From positions 1 through 20,295 of the forward strand of contig PMBV01000341.1 of NCBI GenBank assembly GCA_003153055.1: a stretch of 20,295 nucleotides of DNA. Reading direction: 5' to 3'. Positions 1 to 6,674 of this stretch are shown here, piece after piece. Position 1 is the stretch's first letter; each line of letters starts with the position of its first letter. This DNA comes from Myxococcales bacterium. GTDB lineage: Bacteria > Myxococcota > Myxococcia > Myxococcales > Myxococcaceae. The notes beneath the pieces were generated by a model. That model saw only the letters and a list, made by a program, of their open reading frames with translations. It was not told the DNA's origin and did no database searches. The position numbers were made by a program, and so were the translations under genes.

Positions 1-15
1 GTCATCCGTGATGAC
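1..15. repeat. perfect 6-bp inverted repeat at window edge
   Basis: The first bases read GTCATC-CGT-GATGAC, a perfect inverted repeat with 6-base arms and a 3-base spacer. It lies about 43 bases beyond the stop of the MarR-type gene. The left edge of the window may cut a longer element. It could be an operator for a gene to the left or a small hairpin; nothing else supports either reading. Confidence 0.35.
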
Positions 16-22
16 AGGGCTG

Positions 23-38
23 GGGACCGACCGGACCC
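23..38 (-). terminator. weak hairpin downstream of the MarR-type gene
   Basis: GGG-A-CC, loop GACC, GG-A-CCC forms a 5-bp stem with one A.A mismatch, 20 to 35 bases after the stop codon of the leftward MarR-type gene. There is no U tract, so this is not a classical intrinsic terminator. It is listed as a possible 3' end structure of the leftward transcript only. Confidence 0.2.
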
Positions 39-57
39 TCGAGGTCTCTACCGAGCT

Positions 58-588
58 TCAGAGATCCCAACTCGGCGTGGAAGACGAGGCAGGTGGAATG
101 ACCAGCTCACCCCAAGGGCACTTGTCGAGACGCAGGACCTCCTCCATCAGTTGGCAGAGGACCTTCACGAGCTCGCGAGGGCTGATCCGCAACCGTTCCA
201 GAGCTGCATCCTCGCTGGCCAGAAAGCGGGCGAGGCGGCCCCAGAGCTCGTCACCGCGAGCCGAGAGCGCCCATCCCACGGTGCAGCCGTGCACCATGGA
301 GCTGCGTCGCTCGACGAGCCGGCTTTGCTCCAGACGGTCGAGCGTGCGCTGCATGCTTTGCCGAGCCCGACCGACTCGGCATCCCAGCTCACTCCCTGGA
401 ATCCCCGGCTGCTGGCTCAGCCATGCCAGCACGAGGGCATCCTGCGGCGTGAGGCCGAAGCTCCGCGTGATCCCTCGCCAATGCGCATCGAGCACCGCCG
501 CCACCTGTCGAATCACCAAGATCGAGTGCATTCGGCCATCGTCGCATGCGAGGCTGACACTGCCGGGGCTGATCGAGAGCCGCGGCAC
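58..588 (-). CDS. MarR-family winged-helix transcriptional regulator
   Basis: A 176-residue protein with the MarR/HTH_27 layout. A helical N-terminal part (about residues 20-45) is followed by a winged helix beginning near LTPQDALVLAWL. The recognition helix lies around RARQSMQRTLDRLEQSRLVE (about residues 74-94), then come the wing and a C-terminal helix with a LSARGDELW segment, as in MarR dimers. The start chosen is GTG at 588 because TGAGG lies 5 bases upstream. ATG at 531 is an alternative that gives a 157-residue protein. The gene is last in the leftward run hemD-hemB-SRPBCC, 86 bases after the SRPBCC gene, so it may be co-transcribed or have its own promoter. MarR proteins usually bind small ligands such as phenols or metals, and some relatives respond to haem. 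No ligand can be read here. The family call is firm and the role is unknown. Confidence 0.8.
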   Translation of the reverse strand: MPRLSISPGSVSLACDDGRMHSILVIRQVAAVLDAHWRGITRSFGLTPQDALVLAWLSQQPGIPGSELGCRVGRARQSMQRTLDRLEQSRLVERRSSMVHGCTVGWALSARGDELWGRLARFLASEDAALERLRISPRELVKVLCQLMEEVLRLDKCPWGELVIPPASSSTPSWDL

Positions 589-674
589 CCGACCTCAGTC
601 GCTCCTGTTACGTGTGCGCGTCCATCACGGCGAGTGCGCGGAGGCGGAGGTGCTCCTGGCGCCGTCGCCCGTGC

Positions 675-1268
675 TCAGGGGTGCGCGACCGCGGCCGCCC
701 GCAGGCCCTCGCCGAACCGAACGAAGGCGTCGTGGATGCCGAGGCCGACGGTTATGTAGACCAGCCACCCGAACGAGCTCGGGAGCTTGAGCGCGGTGTA
801 GAAGTGCGTGCCGGTGCCCTCTCGCTCGAGGAGCTGCGGGCGCTCGCTCGTCTGGCCGGAACCGAAGTCGCGCGTCCACGAGAGGACGTGGTTCTGATCG
901 TCGACGAGGTCGACCATCTCCACCGAGTTGGTCGCAGGGAGCTCGTCGCCGAACATCCGGATGTCGAGCGAGATGGGCTGACCGACGGCCAGCACGTTCA
1001 GGTGAGCCGTGAGCGCCTTGTTGAAATCTTGGTAGTGGTTGGGGTCGCGCACGAGGCTCCAGACCACCTCGATGGGCGCGTCGATGTACATGTCCGCTCG
1101 GATGATGATGGCGCCATCGAGGTTGCCGCCCTTGACCCACGCGACATCGCTGGCGGTGAGGCCCGCGCCTGGCTGGGCCCCTTGCACCATTCTGGCGACG
1201 GTCTCGGGCGCGCCTCCCCACGCGGCGAGGGAGAGCACGAGGCAAAACATGAAGGTCTTTCGGTGCAT
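675..1268 (-). CDS. secreted SRPBCC (polyketide cyclase/START-like) protein
   Basis: A 197-residue protein. The start is ATG at 1268 because AGGAG lies 5 bases upstream; a longer reading to 1328 lacks such a site. The N-terminus (MHRKTFMFCLVLSLAAWG...) is a typical signal peptide with a hydrophobic core and a probable cleavage site near residues 18-25. The mature part matches the SRPBCC helix-grip fold: ADMYIDAPIEVVWSLVRDP followed by a HYQDFNKAL segment, the usual start of polyketide cyclase/dehydrase-like proteins, and a long C-terminal helix (VGLGIHDAFVRFGEGLRAA). The fold has a deep hydrophobic pocket for lipid, steroid or similar ligands. The gene lies 91 bases downstream of hemB on the same strand, in the probable hemD-hemB transcript. 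A role in porphyrin or lipid handling in the envelope is only inference from that position. The family call is fairly sure; the ligand is unknown. Confidence 0.75.
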   Translation of the reverse strand: MHRKTFMFCLVLSLAAWGGAPETVARMVQGAQPGAGLTASDVAWVKGGNLDGAIIIRADMYIDAPIEVVWSLVRDPNHYQDFNKALTAHLNVLAVGQPISLDIRMFGDELPATNSVEMVDLVDDQNHVLSWTRDFGSGQTSERPQLLEREGTGTHFYTALKLPSSFGWLVYITVGLGIHDAFVRFGEGLRAAAVAHP

Positions 1269-1359
1269 TTGGACTCCTGAAGCGGGAGAAGCCCCACTGT
1301 AAGGCGCCCGGCGCGGCGGGGCACTCAAACTTTCCGTTCGGCAAGTGAAGCCGGCACCG

Positions 1360-2325
1360 TCACGCCCTCTTGCACCACTCCCGGGCCGCGTAGCTCACGA
1401 TGACATCGGCCCCGGCCCTCCGAATCGAAACCAGCGACTCCTCCAGGGCCCGTTCGAAGTCGATGAGCCCGGCGTCGCCCGCGGCTCGCATCATCGCGTA
1501 CTCGCCCGACACCTGGTAGGCGAACAGGGGCAAGTCGGTGGCCTCTCGCGCGTCGCGGATCAGATCGAGGTTCGTCATCGCCGGCTTCACCAGGAGCGCG
1601 TCGGCCCCTTCCTCGACGTCGAGGAGCAGCTCCCGCCTGGCCTCGCGCCGATTGTGCGCCGGCATCTGATACGAGCGCCGATCGCCGAAGCTGGGCGCCG
1701 AGTGGGCTGCCTCGCGGAACGGCCCGTAGAACGCCGAGGCCATCTTGATGGCGTAGGAGAGGATCGACGTGTTGGTGTGCCCGCCCTCGTCCAGCGCCTG
1801 GCGAATCGCGCCGATGCGACCGTCCATCATGTCCGATGGGCAGACGAAGTCGACCCCCCACTTGGCGAACAGCCCAGCCATCTCGCACAGCACCCGCACC
1901 GACTCGTCGTTGACGATCTCGTGCCCCTTCACCAGGCCGCAGTGGCCGTGGGTCGTGTAGGCGCACAGGCACACGTCGGCGAAAATCGGCAGCTCCGGAG
2001 CCACCGACTTCGACTCCCCGATGGCGGCCTCCAGTGGCGCGAGCTGGCCCACGAGCTGCTGGCCGTCGTCGCGTTTGAAGTCGGGCACGCCGAAGAGCAT
2101 CACGCCCCCAGCTCCACCCTTGGCCAGCATCGCGACCTCCTCCCGGAGCACGTCAGGGCTCACCTGCCACAGGCCCAGCCCAGGTCGGGTCTCCTGCCGA
2201 ACCCCCTTGCCCGAGACGACGAAGTACGGCTGCACCAGGTGACGCGTGGCCACCGTCGTCTCGGCGAACAGCCCACGGATCGACGGAGTGCGGCGAAGGC
2301 GACGGAGACGGACGGGCAATTTCAT
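1360..2325 (-). CDS. hemB: delta-aminolevulinic acid dehydratase (porphobilinogen synthase)
   Basis: A 321-residue cytoplasmic enzyme that condenses two 5-aminolevulinate molecules into porphobilinogen. The two active-site lysines are visible: K194 in SYAIKMASAFYGPFR and the Schiff-base lysine K247 in DALLVKPAMTNLD. The metal segment DVCLCAYTTHGHCG carries all three cysteines (C119, C121, C129) of the zinc-binding class, rather than the Asp-rich magnesium class. The length is normal for the family. The start is ATG at 2325, preceded by GAGGAG about 9 bases upstream. A longer open frame to 2529 runs over hemD and is not used. The ATG overlaps the hemD stop as ATGA, which implies translational coupling. 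Identification is essentially certain. Confidence 0.98.
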   Translation of the reverse strand: MKLPVRLRRLRRTPSIRGLFAETTVATRHLVQPYFVVSGKGVRQETRPGLGLWQVSPDVLREEVAMLAKGGAGGVMLFGVPDFKRDDGQQLVGQLAPLEAAIGESKSVAPELPIFADVCLCAYTTHGHCGLVKGHEIVNDESVRVLCEMAGLFAKWGVDFVCPSDMMDGRIGAIRQALDEGGHTNTSILSYAIKMASAFYGPFREAAHSAPSFGDRRSYQMPAHNRREARRELLLDVEEGADALLVKPAMTNLDLIRDAREATDLPLFAYQVSGEYAMMRAAGDAGLIDFERALEESLVSIRRAGADVIVSYAAREWCKRA

Positions 2326-3041
2326 GGTGATGACTCCTCGAGTGAGACGATGGTCTCGACGATCGACGCGGAGAGCAAGGCCTGAGGCCAGCGCTCCCGT
2401 CGTTTCTGGTTCCACTCCGCTTGGGTCGACCGACCGAAGCACACCACATGGGTCGGGGGCTGGGCGGTGTCCGGCACCTCGGCCAGGAACGCCGCCACCG
2501 CCGAAGGGCTGTGGAAACAGGCGCTCCATGGTTGGCTCACCGGCGCGCGCAGGGCCTCGCCCAGCCCGGGCGGCACCTGCGTGTCATAGACCGTCTCTCG
2601 CTGAACCGCGCCGATCCGCGACAGCGTCGTCATCGCCTGGCTCTGCTCTTTCGACTTCAGCGCCACGTCGCTCGTCGGGTAGCGCACATGCCAGCTCGGT
2701 TTGCCCCGTGCGATCCACGCCGTCACCAGGGCCTCGGCCATCGAGGCCGCTCCGCCTCGACCCTCGAAATCGGCCTTCACTCCGCCGGCCGCCAGCTCGG
2801 CGGTCGTGGCCGGCGCCATGGCCGCCACCAGGCCACCTCGCTCGCCCTGGGCCAGGTACCCTCGGGCCGCCCGTCGCGACGTCAGAAACGTCACCGACAT
2901 GGCCGTGGGCGAGCTCCAGACGGGCCAGTGCCGAGCCACGCACGCGATACAGGGCACGCGCTCGACCTCGATGGCCTGCTCCCGCAGCAGGGCGCACTCC
3001 CCGTCAGCGTCCTCCGCTTCACGTGTCATGATCCACCGCAC
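2322..3041 (-). CDS. hemD: uroporphyrinogen-III synthase
   Basis: A 239-residue protein. HemD closes and inverts ring D of hydroxymethylbilane to give uroporphyrinogen III. Similarity lies in scattered family marks: MRWIMTRE at the N-terminus (family pattern 'vLvTRp'), VTFLTSRRAARGYL, AAMAPATTAELAAGGVKADF, and in the second lobe ACFHSPSAVAAFL followed by VVCFGRSTQAEW. HemD is one of the least conserved haem enzymes, so this is as good a match as expected. The start chosen is GTG at 3041 because ATG at 3029 would remove the first beta strand with its TR motif; GGTGG lies 5 bases before that ATG, so it remains possible. It overlaps hemB by 4 bases and is the first gene of the leftward run, divergent from hemE. 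Confidence 0.88.
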   Translation of the reverse strand: MRWIMTREAEDADGECALLREQAIEVERVPCIACVARHWPVWSSPTAMSVTFLTSRRAARGYLAQGERGGLVAAMAPATTAELAAGGVKADFEGRGGAASMAEALVTAWIARGKPSWHVRYPTSDVALKSKEQSQAMTTLSRIGAVQRETVYDTQVPPGLGEALRAPVSQPWSACFHSPSAVAAFLAEVPDTAQPPTHVVCFGRSTQAEWNQKRRERWPQALLSASIVETIVSLEESSP

Positions 3042-3082
3042 GGACGCATCACATCATCAGGCGCCCCGCTGTGCCTGGGCGT

Positions 3083-3100
3083 GTGACGATCTGGTGATGA
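3083..3100. promoter_or_regulatory. direct repeat pair, distal (11-bp spacing)
   Basis: GTGACG at 3083 and GTGATG at 3094 form a degenerate tandem repeat spaced 11 bp start to start, about one helical turn. It resembles the proximal perfect pair 47 bp downstream and may be a second, weaker site for the same regulator. Confidence 0.35.
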
Positions 3101-3129
3101 GCCAGCCGGCGCCGCCATCGGCTCGAGAT

Positions 3130-3147
3130 GTGACACAGTGGTGACAC
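3130..3147. promoter_or_regulatory. direct repeat pair, proximal; Pho-box-like operator candidate
   Basis: Two perfect 7-base repeats GTGACAC lie at 3130-3136 and 3141-3147, spaced 11 bp. On the minus strand they read GTGTCAC-CACT-GTGTCAC, close in form to the PhoB box (two CTGTCAT repeats separated by 4 bases). OmpR/PhoB-family winged helices bind head-to-tail repeats of this spacing. The only such regulator in the window is encoded at 9854-10552, in the run that this region probably drives. That the two belong together is inference. Confidence 0.45.
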
Positions 3148-3179
3148 CAACCCTCGCTGAACCACACAGACTGCCGCGC

Positions 3180-4217
3180 ATGGATCCACGTCGAGCCCGA
3201 TTTTTGGCGGCGATTTCTGGGGAGTCGGTCGATCGACCCCCAGTATGGCTCATGCGGCAGGCTGGCCGATACCTCCCCGGGTACCGTGAGGTGCGCCGCC
3301 AGCACGGCTTCTGGGAGGTGTGCCACACCCCCGAGCTCTCCACCCAGGTGGCGCTCGAGCCCTTGGCCCGCTTCCCCCTCGACGCGGCCATCGTCTTCTC
3401 GGACATTCTGGTGGTGCCCGAGGCGCTGGGCCTCGGCGTGACGTTCGGGCCGGGCGAAGGGCCACAGCTCCAGCGCCCCCTCAGGTCCGCGGCCGACCTC
3501 GCCGCCTGGAAGGTGGACGGCGCCGCGTCGCGCCTCGGTTTCGTCTCCGACGCGGTTCGTCACCTCTCCAAGACCCTCGCCGGGAGCCACGGCATCTTGG
3601 GCTTCGCCGGCGCGCCGCTGACGCTCTTCGCCTACTGCGTCGAGGGCGGAGGCAGCGACGACTTCGCCCACGCGCGCACCATGCTCCACCGTGAGCCTGC
3701 GCTGGCCGAGCGCGCCCTGGCCACCCTGGCCGAGCTGAACGCCGAGTACCTCGAGAGCCAGTGCGCCGCGGGCGCCGACCTGGTGCAGCTGTTCGACACC
3801 TGGGGCGGGCTGCTCGATCGAGCCGACTACCTCAGGTTCGCGGTGCCGGCCATTCGCCGCATCGTCGAGCCCCTCCAGGCCCGGGGGCGCAAGGTGCTCC
3901 TGTTCGTCAAGGGCGGGCAGCACCTCTTGCCGGTGCTGGCCGAAACGGGCGTCGACGGCTACTCCCTCGACTGGCGAATCGACTGGCGCGAGGCTCGGGC
4001 CCGGTTCCCCAGCGCCATTCTCCAAGGCAACATCGATCCCCTTCTCTTGCTCGCCGGCCCCGAGGTCGTGCGTGCGCGCACCCGAGCGCTCCTCGACACC
4101 ATCATGGAGACCGATCAAGGCCGCCGCTCCATCGTCAACCTCGGCCACGGCATCCACAAGGACACGCCGCCCGAGACCGTCGCGGCGCTCTGCGAAGAGG
4201 TCGTCACGCATGGCTGA
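3180..4217 (+). CDS. hemE: uroporphyrinogen decarboxylase
   Basis: A 345-residue cytoplasmic enzyme that removes four acetate carboxyls from uroporphyrinogen III to give coproporphyrinogen III. The signature WLMRQAGRYLPGYR (three binding-site arginines) is near the N-terminus. FSDILVVPEALG has the catalytic Asp of the FSDIL motif, APLTLFAYCVEGGG the active-site Tyr, FDTWGG the substrate loop, and LGHGIHKDTPPE the conserved C-terminal His. The start is set at ATG 3180 because MDPRRARFLAAISGE aligns with the usual family N-terminus and gives the usual length. An in-frame GTG at 3138 (359 residues) is possible; neither has a clear ribosome site, and the 3138 start would place the proximal repeat inside the gene. 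The stop overlaps the next gene by 8 bases (ATGGCTGA). Confidence 0.96.
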   Translation: MDPRRARFLAAISGESVDRPPVWLMRQAGRYLPGYREVRRQHGFWEVCHTPELSTQVALEPLARFPLDAAIVFSDILVVPEALGLGVTFGPGEGPQLQRPLRSAADLAAWKVDGAASRLGFVSDAVRHLSKTLAGSHGILGFAGAPLTLFAYCVEGGGSDDFAHARTMLHREPALAERALATLAELNAEYLESQCAAGADLVQLFDTWGGLLDRADYLRFAVPAIRRIVEPLQARGRKVLLFVKGGQHLLPVLAETGVDGYSLDWRIDWREARARFPSAILQGNIDPLLLLAGPEVVRARTRALLDTIMETDQGRRSIVNLGHGIHKDTPPETVAALCEEVVTHG

Positions 4218-5595
4218 ACGGGACGTCATCGTCGTCGGCGGAGGGCTGGCCGGCATCGCCGCCGCGCTCGAGCTCAAGGCCCACGGCCGCGACGTGCTGC
4301 TCCTGGAGCGCGACCAGACCCTGGGCGGCAAGGCGGGCACGCTCACCACTCAGTGGGGCGACTTCCCTCTGGGGCCCACCAGCTTCAACGGGCGGCACCC
4401 GGCCTTCTGGCGGCTGCTCGCGCACCTGGGCCTCGAGGCCGAAGCCCTGCCCCTCGCGGCCGGCTCCCAGGCCCGCTTCATCGTGCGCGATCAGCGGCTC
4501 GCCGGCATTCGCCCCAACCCGCTGAGCGTGCTCACCACCGGTGCCTTGACCCTGAAGGACAAGCTGGCCCTGGCCGTCGACCTGGTGAGCTCCAAGCGCT
4601 CGTCGGCGGTGGAGGAAGAGGACGAGTCCCTCGACGCGTTCCTCGCGCGCCGGTTTGGCCGGGCCCTCACCGACCATTTCTTCGCCGCGGTGATGACGGG
4701 CATCTTCGCTGGCGATCTGAAGAAGCTGTCGGCCACCTCGTGCATGCCGGCCCTCGTCACCGCCGAGAAGGAATACGGGAGCGTGCTCCGCGGTGCGCTG
4801 GCGTCGCTGCGGCACACCGAAGACGGCGCCCGGCGCGGCCTCTACACGTTCCGCACCGGCTTCGGCGTCATTCCCCGGGCGGCCTCGCGGCGGCTCGAGG
4901 TGGTGACCGGGGCGTTCGTCACGGCGGTGCGGCCCGCTGGACAGGGCGTCAAGGTGGTGCTCGAGCGAGACGGGCACGAGGAGACCCACGAGGCCCGGCG
5001 TGTCGTGCTGGCCACCGAGGCCGCGGTGGCGGGGCCCCTGGTCGCGCCGTGGAACCCCAAGGCGGCCGAGGTGCTGGCGAGCTTCCCCTACGCCCCCATC
5101 GCCTTGGTGCAGTGGGCCGAGAAGACCCCCGGCGACTCCAAGCTGCCCCTGGGCTTTGGCTACCTGGCCGCGCCCATCGAGGGGTGCTTCGGGCTGGGCA
5201 CCTTATTCGTGGGCGACCTCCTCGCCGAGACGCCCCGGCGCTTCTCGACCTTCGTGGGCGGAGGCCTCTCGCCCGACCGGGTCGACCTGAGCGACGAGGC
5301 CTTGCTCGACGGCGTCAAGCACGACCTCCAGCGCCTCACCGGTGGTGTCGTCGGGCAGCTCGCTGGCGTGGTGCGCTGGCGGCGGGCCGTCTTCCAACCT
5401 CCACTGGGGCACCTCGCGGCCCTCGAGCGCTTGCGCCGGGCCATGGGGCAGACCCCGGTCGTGATGGCGGGCAGCTACTTCGGAGGCGCGGCCATGAAAG
5501 ACGCGCTCAACAGCGGCTTCCTCGCCGCCGAGGCGCTCCTGGGCGAGACTCAGGGCCCGGTTGCCTCGGCCCGGCCCCGCGAGGTGCTTGCGTGA
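4210..5595 (+). CDS. hemY: protoporphyrinogen oxidase, FAD-dependent (PPOX/HemY type)
   Basis: A 461-residue flavoprotein that oxidises protoporphyrinogen IX to protoporphyrin IX by a six-electron, oxygen-dependent reaction, probably at the membrane surface. The N-terminus has the FAD Rossmann motif VVGGGLAGIAAALELKAHG followed by LLLERDQTLGGKAGT, typical of the amine-oxidase/PPO superfamily. The C-terminus has the flavin-binding segment VMAGSYFGGAAMKDALNSGFLAAEALL. The length matches the M. xanthus PPO (about 470 residues). The start is ATG 4210, overlapping the hemE stop by 8 bases. The stop overlaps the hemA GTG start. Because HemH and HemN are present and no HemQ is seen, a protoporphyrin-dependent role is more likely than a coproporphyrin-dependent one. 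Some groups name this gene hemG or pgoX. Confidence 0.92.
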   Translation: MAERDVIVVGGGLAGIAAALELKAHGRDVLLLERDQTLGGKAGTLTTQWGDFPLGPTSFNGRHPAFWRLLAHLGLEAEALPLAAGSQARFIVRDQRLAGIRPNPLSVLTTGALTLKDKLALAVDLVSSKRSSAVEEEDESLDAFLARRFGRALTDHFFAAVMTGIFAGDLKKLSATSCMPALVTAEKEYGSVLRGALASLRHTEDGARRGLYTFRTGFGVIPRAASRRLEVVTGAFVTAVRPAGQGVKVVLERDGHEETHEARRVVLATEAAVAGPLVAPWNPKAAEVLASFPYAPIALVQWAEKTPGDSKLPLGFGYLAAPIEGCFGLGTLFVGDLLAETPRRFSTFVGGGLSPDRVDLSDEALLDGVKHDLQRLTGGVVGQLAGVVRWRRAVFQPPLGHLAALERLRRAMGQTPVVMAGSYFGGAAMKDALNSGFLAAEALLGETQGPVASARPREVLA

Positions 5596-6674
5596 ATTCG
5601 AAGGTGCCCGTCGCAGTGGTGGGAGTGTCGTGGCGGAGCGCGCCGACCCAGGTGCGGGCCCAGCTCGCGACCCTGGAGGACGAGCTGGATCCCGTGCGCG
5701 AGCTCAGGGCCTCGGGCTACGTCACTGGCGCGGTGCGCGTGGCGACCTGCTCCCGCACCGAGTGGATCCTCACGGCCGACAACCCCGACTGGGCGGCGAC
5801 GCTGCTCCGGGGCGCCTTGCTCAGCCGGGTCGAGGGCCTCGAGGCTGATCAGCTCCACGTGCGCGCCGGAGGTGCCTCGCTGCACTACGTGCTCCGGGTG
5901 GCGGTGGGCCTCGACTCGGTGGCCGAGGGAGAGGGCGCGGTCGGCAGGCAAGTGCTCAAGTCCTTCGAGCGAGCCCGCGCGCAGGGGCTGACCGATCGAC
6001 GCATGCGCCTCTTGTGGAAGCACGTGGAGCGTCTCATCGGCGCCCGCCGAGAGAAGACCCCAGGCGCCCAGAGCCGGGGTGTCCAGTCGCTGGTCCGCGA
6101 TGTCCTCAAGGAGAGCCCAGTCTCGACGGTGGCCATCCTCGGTCGAGGTGACTTCGGCCAGGCCATCGAGCGCTCGCTGAGGGCCGCCAGCCGGTGGAGC
6201 GTCTCGACCTGGTCTCGGCTCACGCTCGACGAGTTCAAGGAAGAGGCCATCGACGCCGACGCGGTGGTGGTGTGCACGGGCGGGAGCAAGGCCTGGCTCG
6301 AGCTCCCGCGACGGGCGAGCCCCGGGCTGTGCATCGACACCGGGTCGCCCCCGCAGGTGAAGCCGTCGCTCGGGTGGACCATCGTCGGCCTCGACGCGCT
6401 CCTCACCCGGCCCGACCTCGAGCTCAACGACGACGAGCGTCAGCGCCTCGAGGGACTGGTGATGGGCGCCACCCAGGAGCTCTCCAGAGCGCTGGCGGCT
6501 CGATCGACCTCGTCGACTCTGGCGGCCATTGACGCCGAGCGCACTGCGTTCTTGAACGAGCAGCTGCCCACGCTGCTCGCCGGGCTCCCCAAGGAGCAGG
6601 TGAAGAAAGTGCGGCAGGCGGTGGGGGCGTTCACCCACGCCATTCTCAAAATGACCCGGGAGGTCTCGTCGTGA
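5592..6674 (+). CDS. hemA: glutamyl-tRNA reductase, divergent
   Basis: A 360-residue enzyme that reduces glutamyl-tRNA(Glu) to glutamate-1-semialdehyde with NADPH, the first step of the C5 pathway. The catalytic cysteine is C53 in VATCSRTEW (family STCNRTE), and the conserved His is H98 in LHYVLRVAVGLDSV. Helical-region similarity follows (GRQVLKSFERARAQG). The NADPH domain begins at about residue 178 with VAILGRGDFGQAIERSL. Several usual motifs are altered: GINHKTAP reads GVSWRSAP, the GEPQILGQ motif reads GEGAVGRQ, the asparagine after the catalytic Cys is Ser, and STAxP reads CTGGS. The protein is about 60 residues shorter than E. coli HemA (418 residues). It starts at GTG 5592 (GAGGTG 8-11 bases upstream), overlapping PPO by GTGA, and ends overlapping hemC by GTGA. 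Context makes HemA the only sensible call, since the pathway needs it and HemL is adjacent. Confidence 0.9.
   Translation: MNSKVPVAVVGVSWRSAPTQVRAQLATLEDELDPVRELRASGYVTGAVRVATCSRTEWILTADNPDWAATLLRGALLSRVEGLEADQLHVRAGGASLHYVLRVAVGLDSVAEGEGAVGRQVLKSFERARAQGLTDRRMRLLWKHVERLIGARREKTPGAQSRGVQSLVRDVLKESPVSTVAILGRGDFGQAIERSLRAASRWSVSTWSRLTLDEFKEEAIDADAVVVCTGGSKAWLELPRRASPGLCIDTGSPPQVKPSLGWTIVGLDALLTRPDLELNDDERQRLEGLVMGATQELSRALAARSTSSTLAAIDAERTAFLNEQLPTLLAGLPKEQVKKVRQAVGAFTHAILKMTREVSS

Larger units (their letters stand above)
3042..3179. promoter_or_regulatory. divergent hemD/hemE control region
   Basis: A 138-base non-coding stretch between the leftward hemD start and the rightward hemE start. 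It is the longest gene-free interval in the window. It must hold the promoters of both hem runs, unless hemE starts at GTG 3138. It contains the two direct-repeat pairs listed separately, and between them AGCCG-N10-CGGCT (3104-3123), a 5-bp inverted repeat. I could not recognise convincing -35/-10 boxes on either strand, nor a sigma-54 site. Confidence 0.65.

Noticed and set aside
1326..1345. Possible hairpin ACTT-T-CC(GTTC)GG-C-AAGT after hemB
   Set aside because: The stem has a central mismatch and only two inner pairs, with no U tract; too weak to call a terminator.
3057..4349. Long open frame of 430 codons on the minus strand opposite hemE
   Set aside because: The plus strand encodes HemE with all catalytic motifs. 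The antisense frame is low-complexity, Arg/Gly/Glu-rich and matches no family, as expected from GC-rich codon bias.
4353..5591. Upstream extension of the hemA reading frame across the PPO gene
   Set aside because: The extension is an out-of-frame shadow of PPO. A GTG with a good ribosome site at 5592 gives the normal HemA N-terminus.
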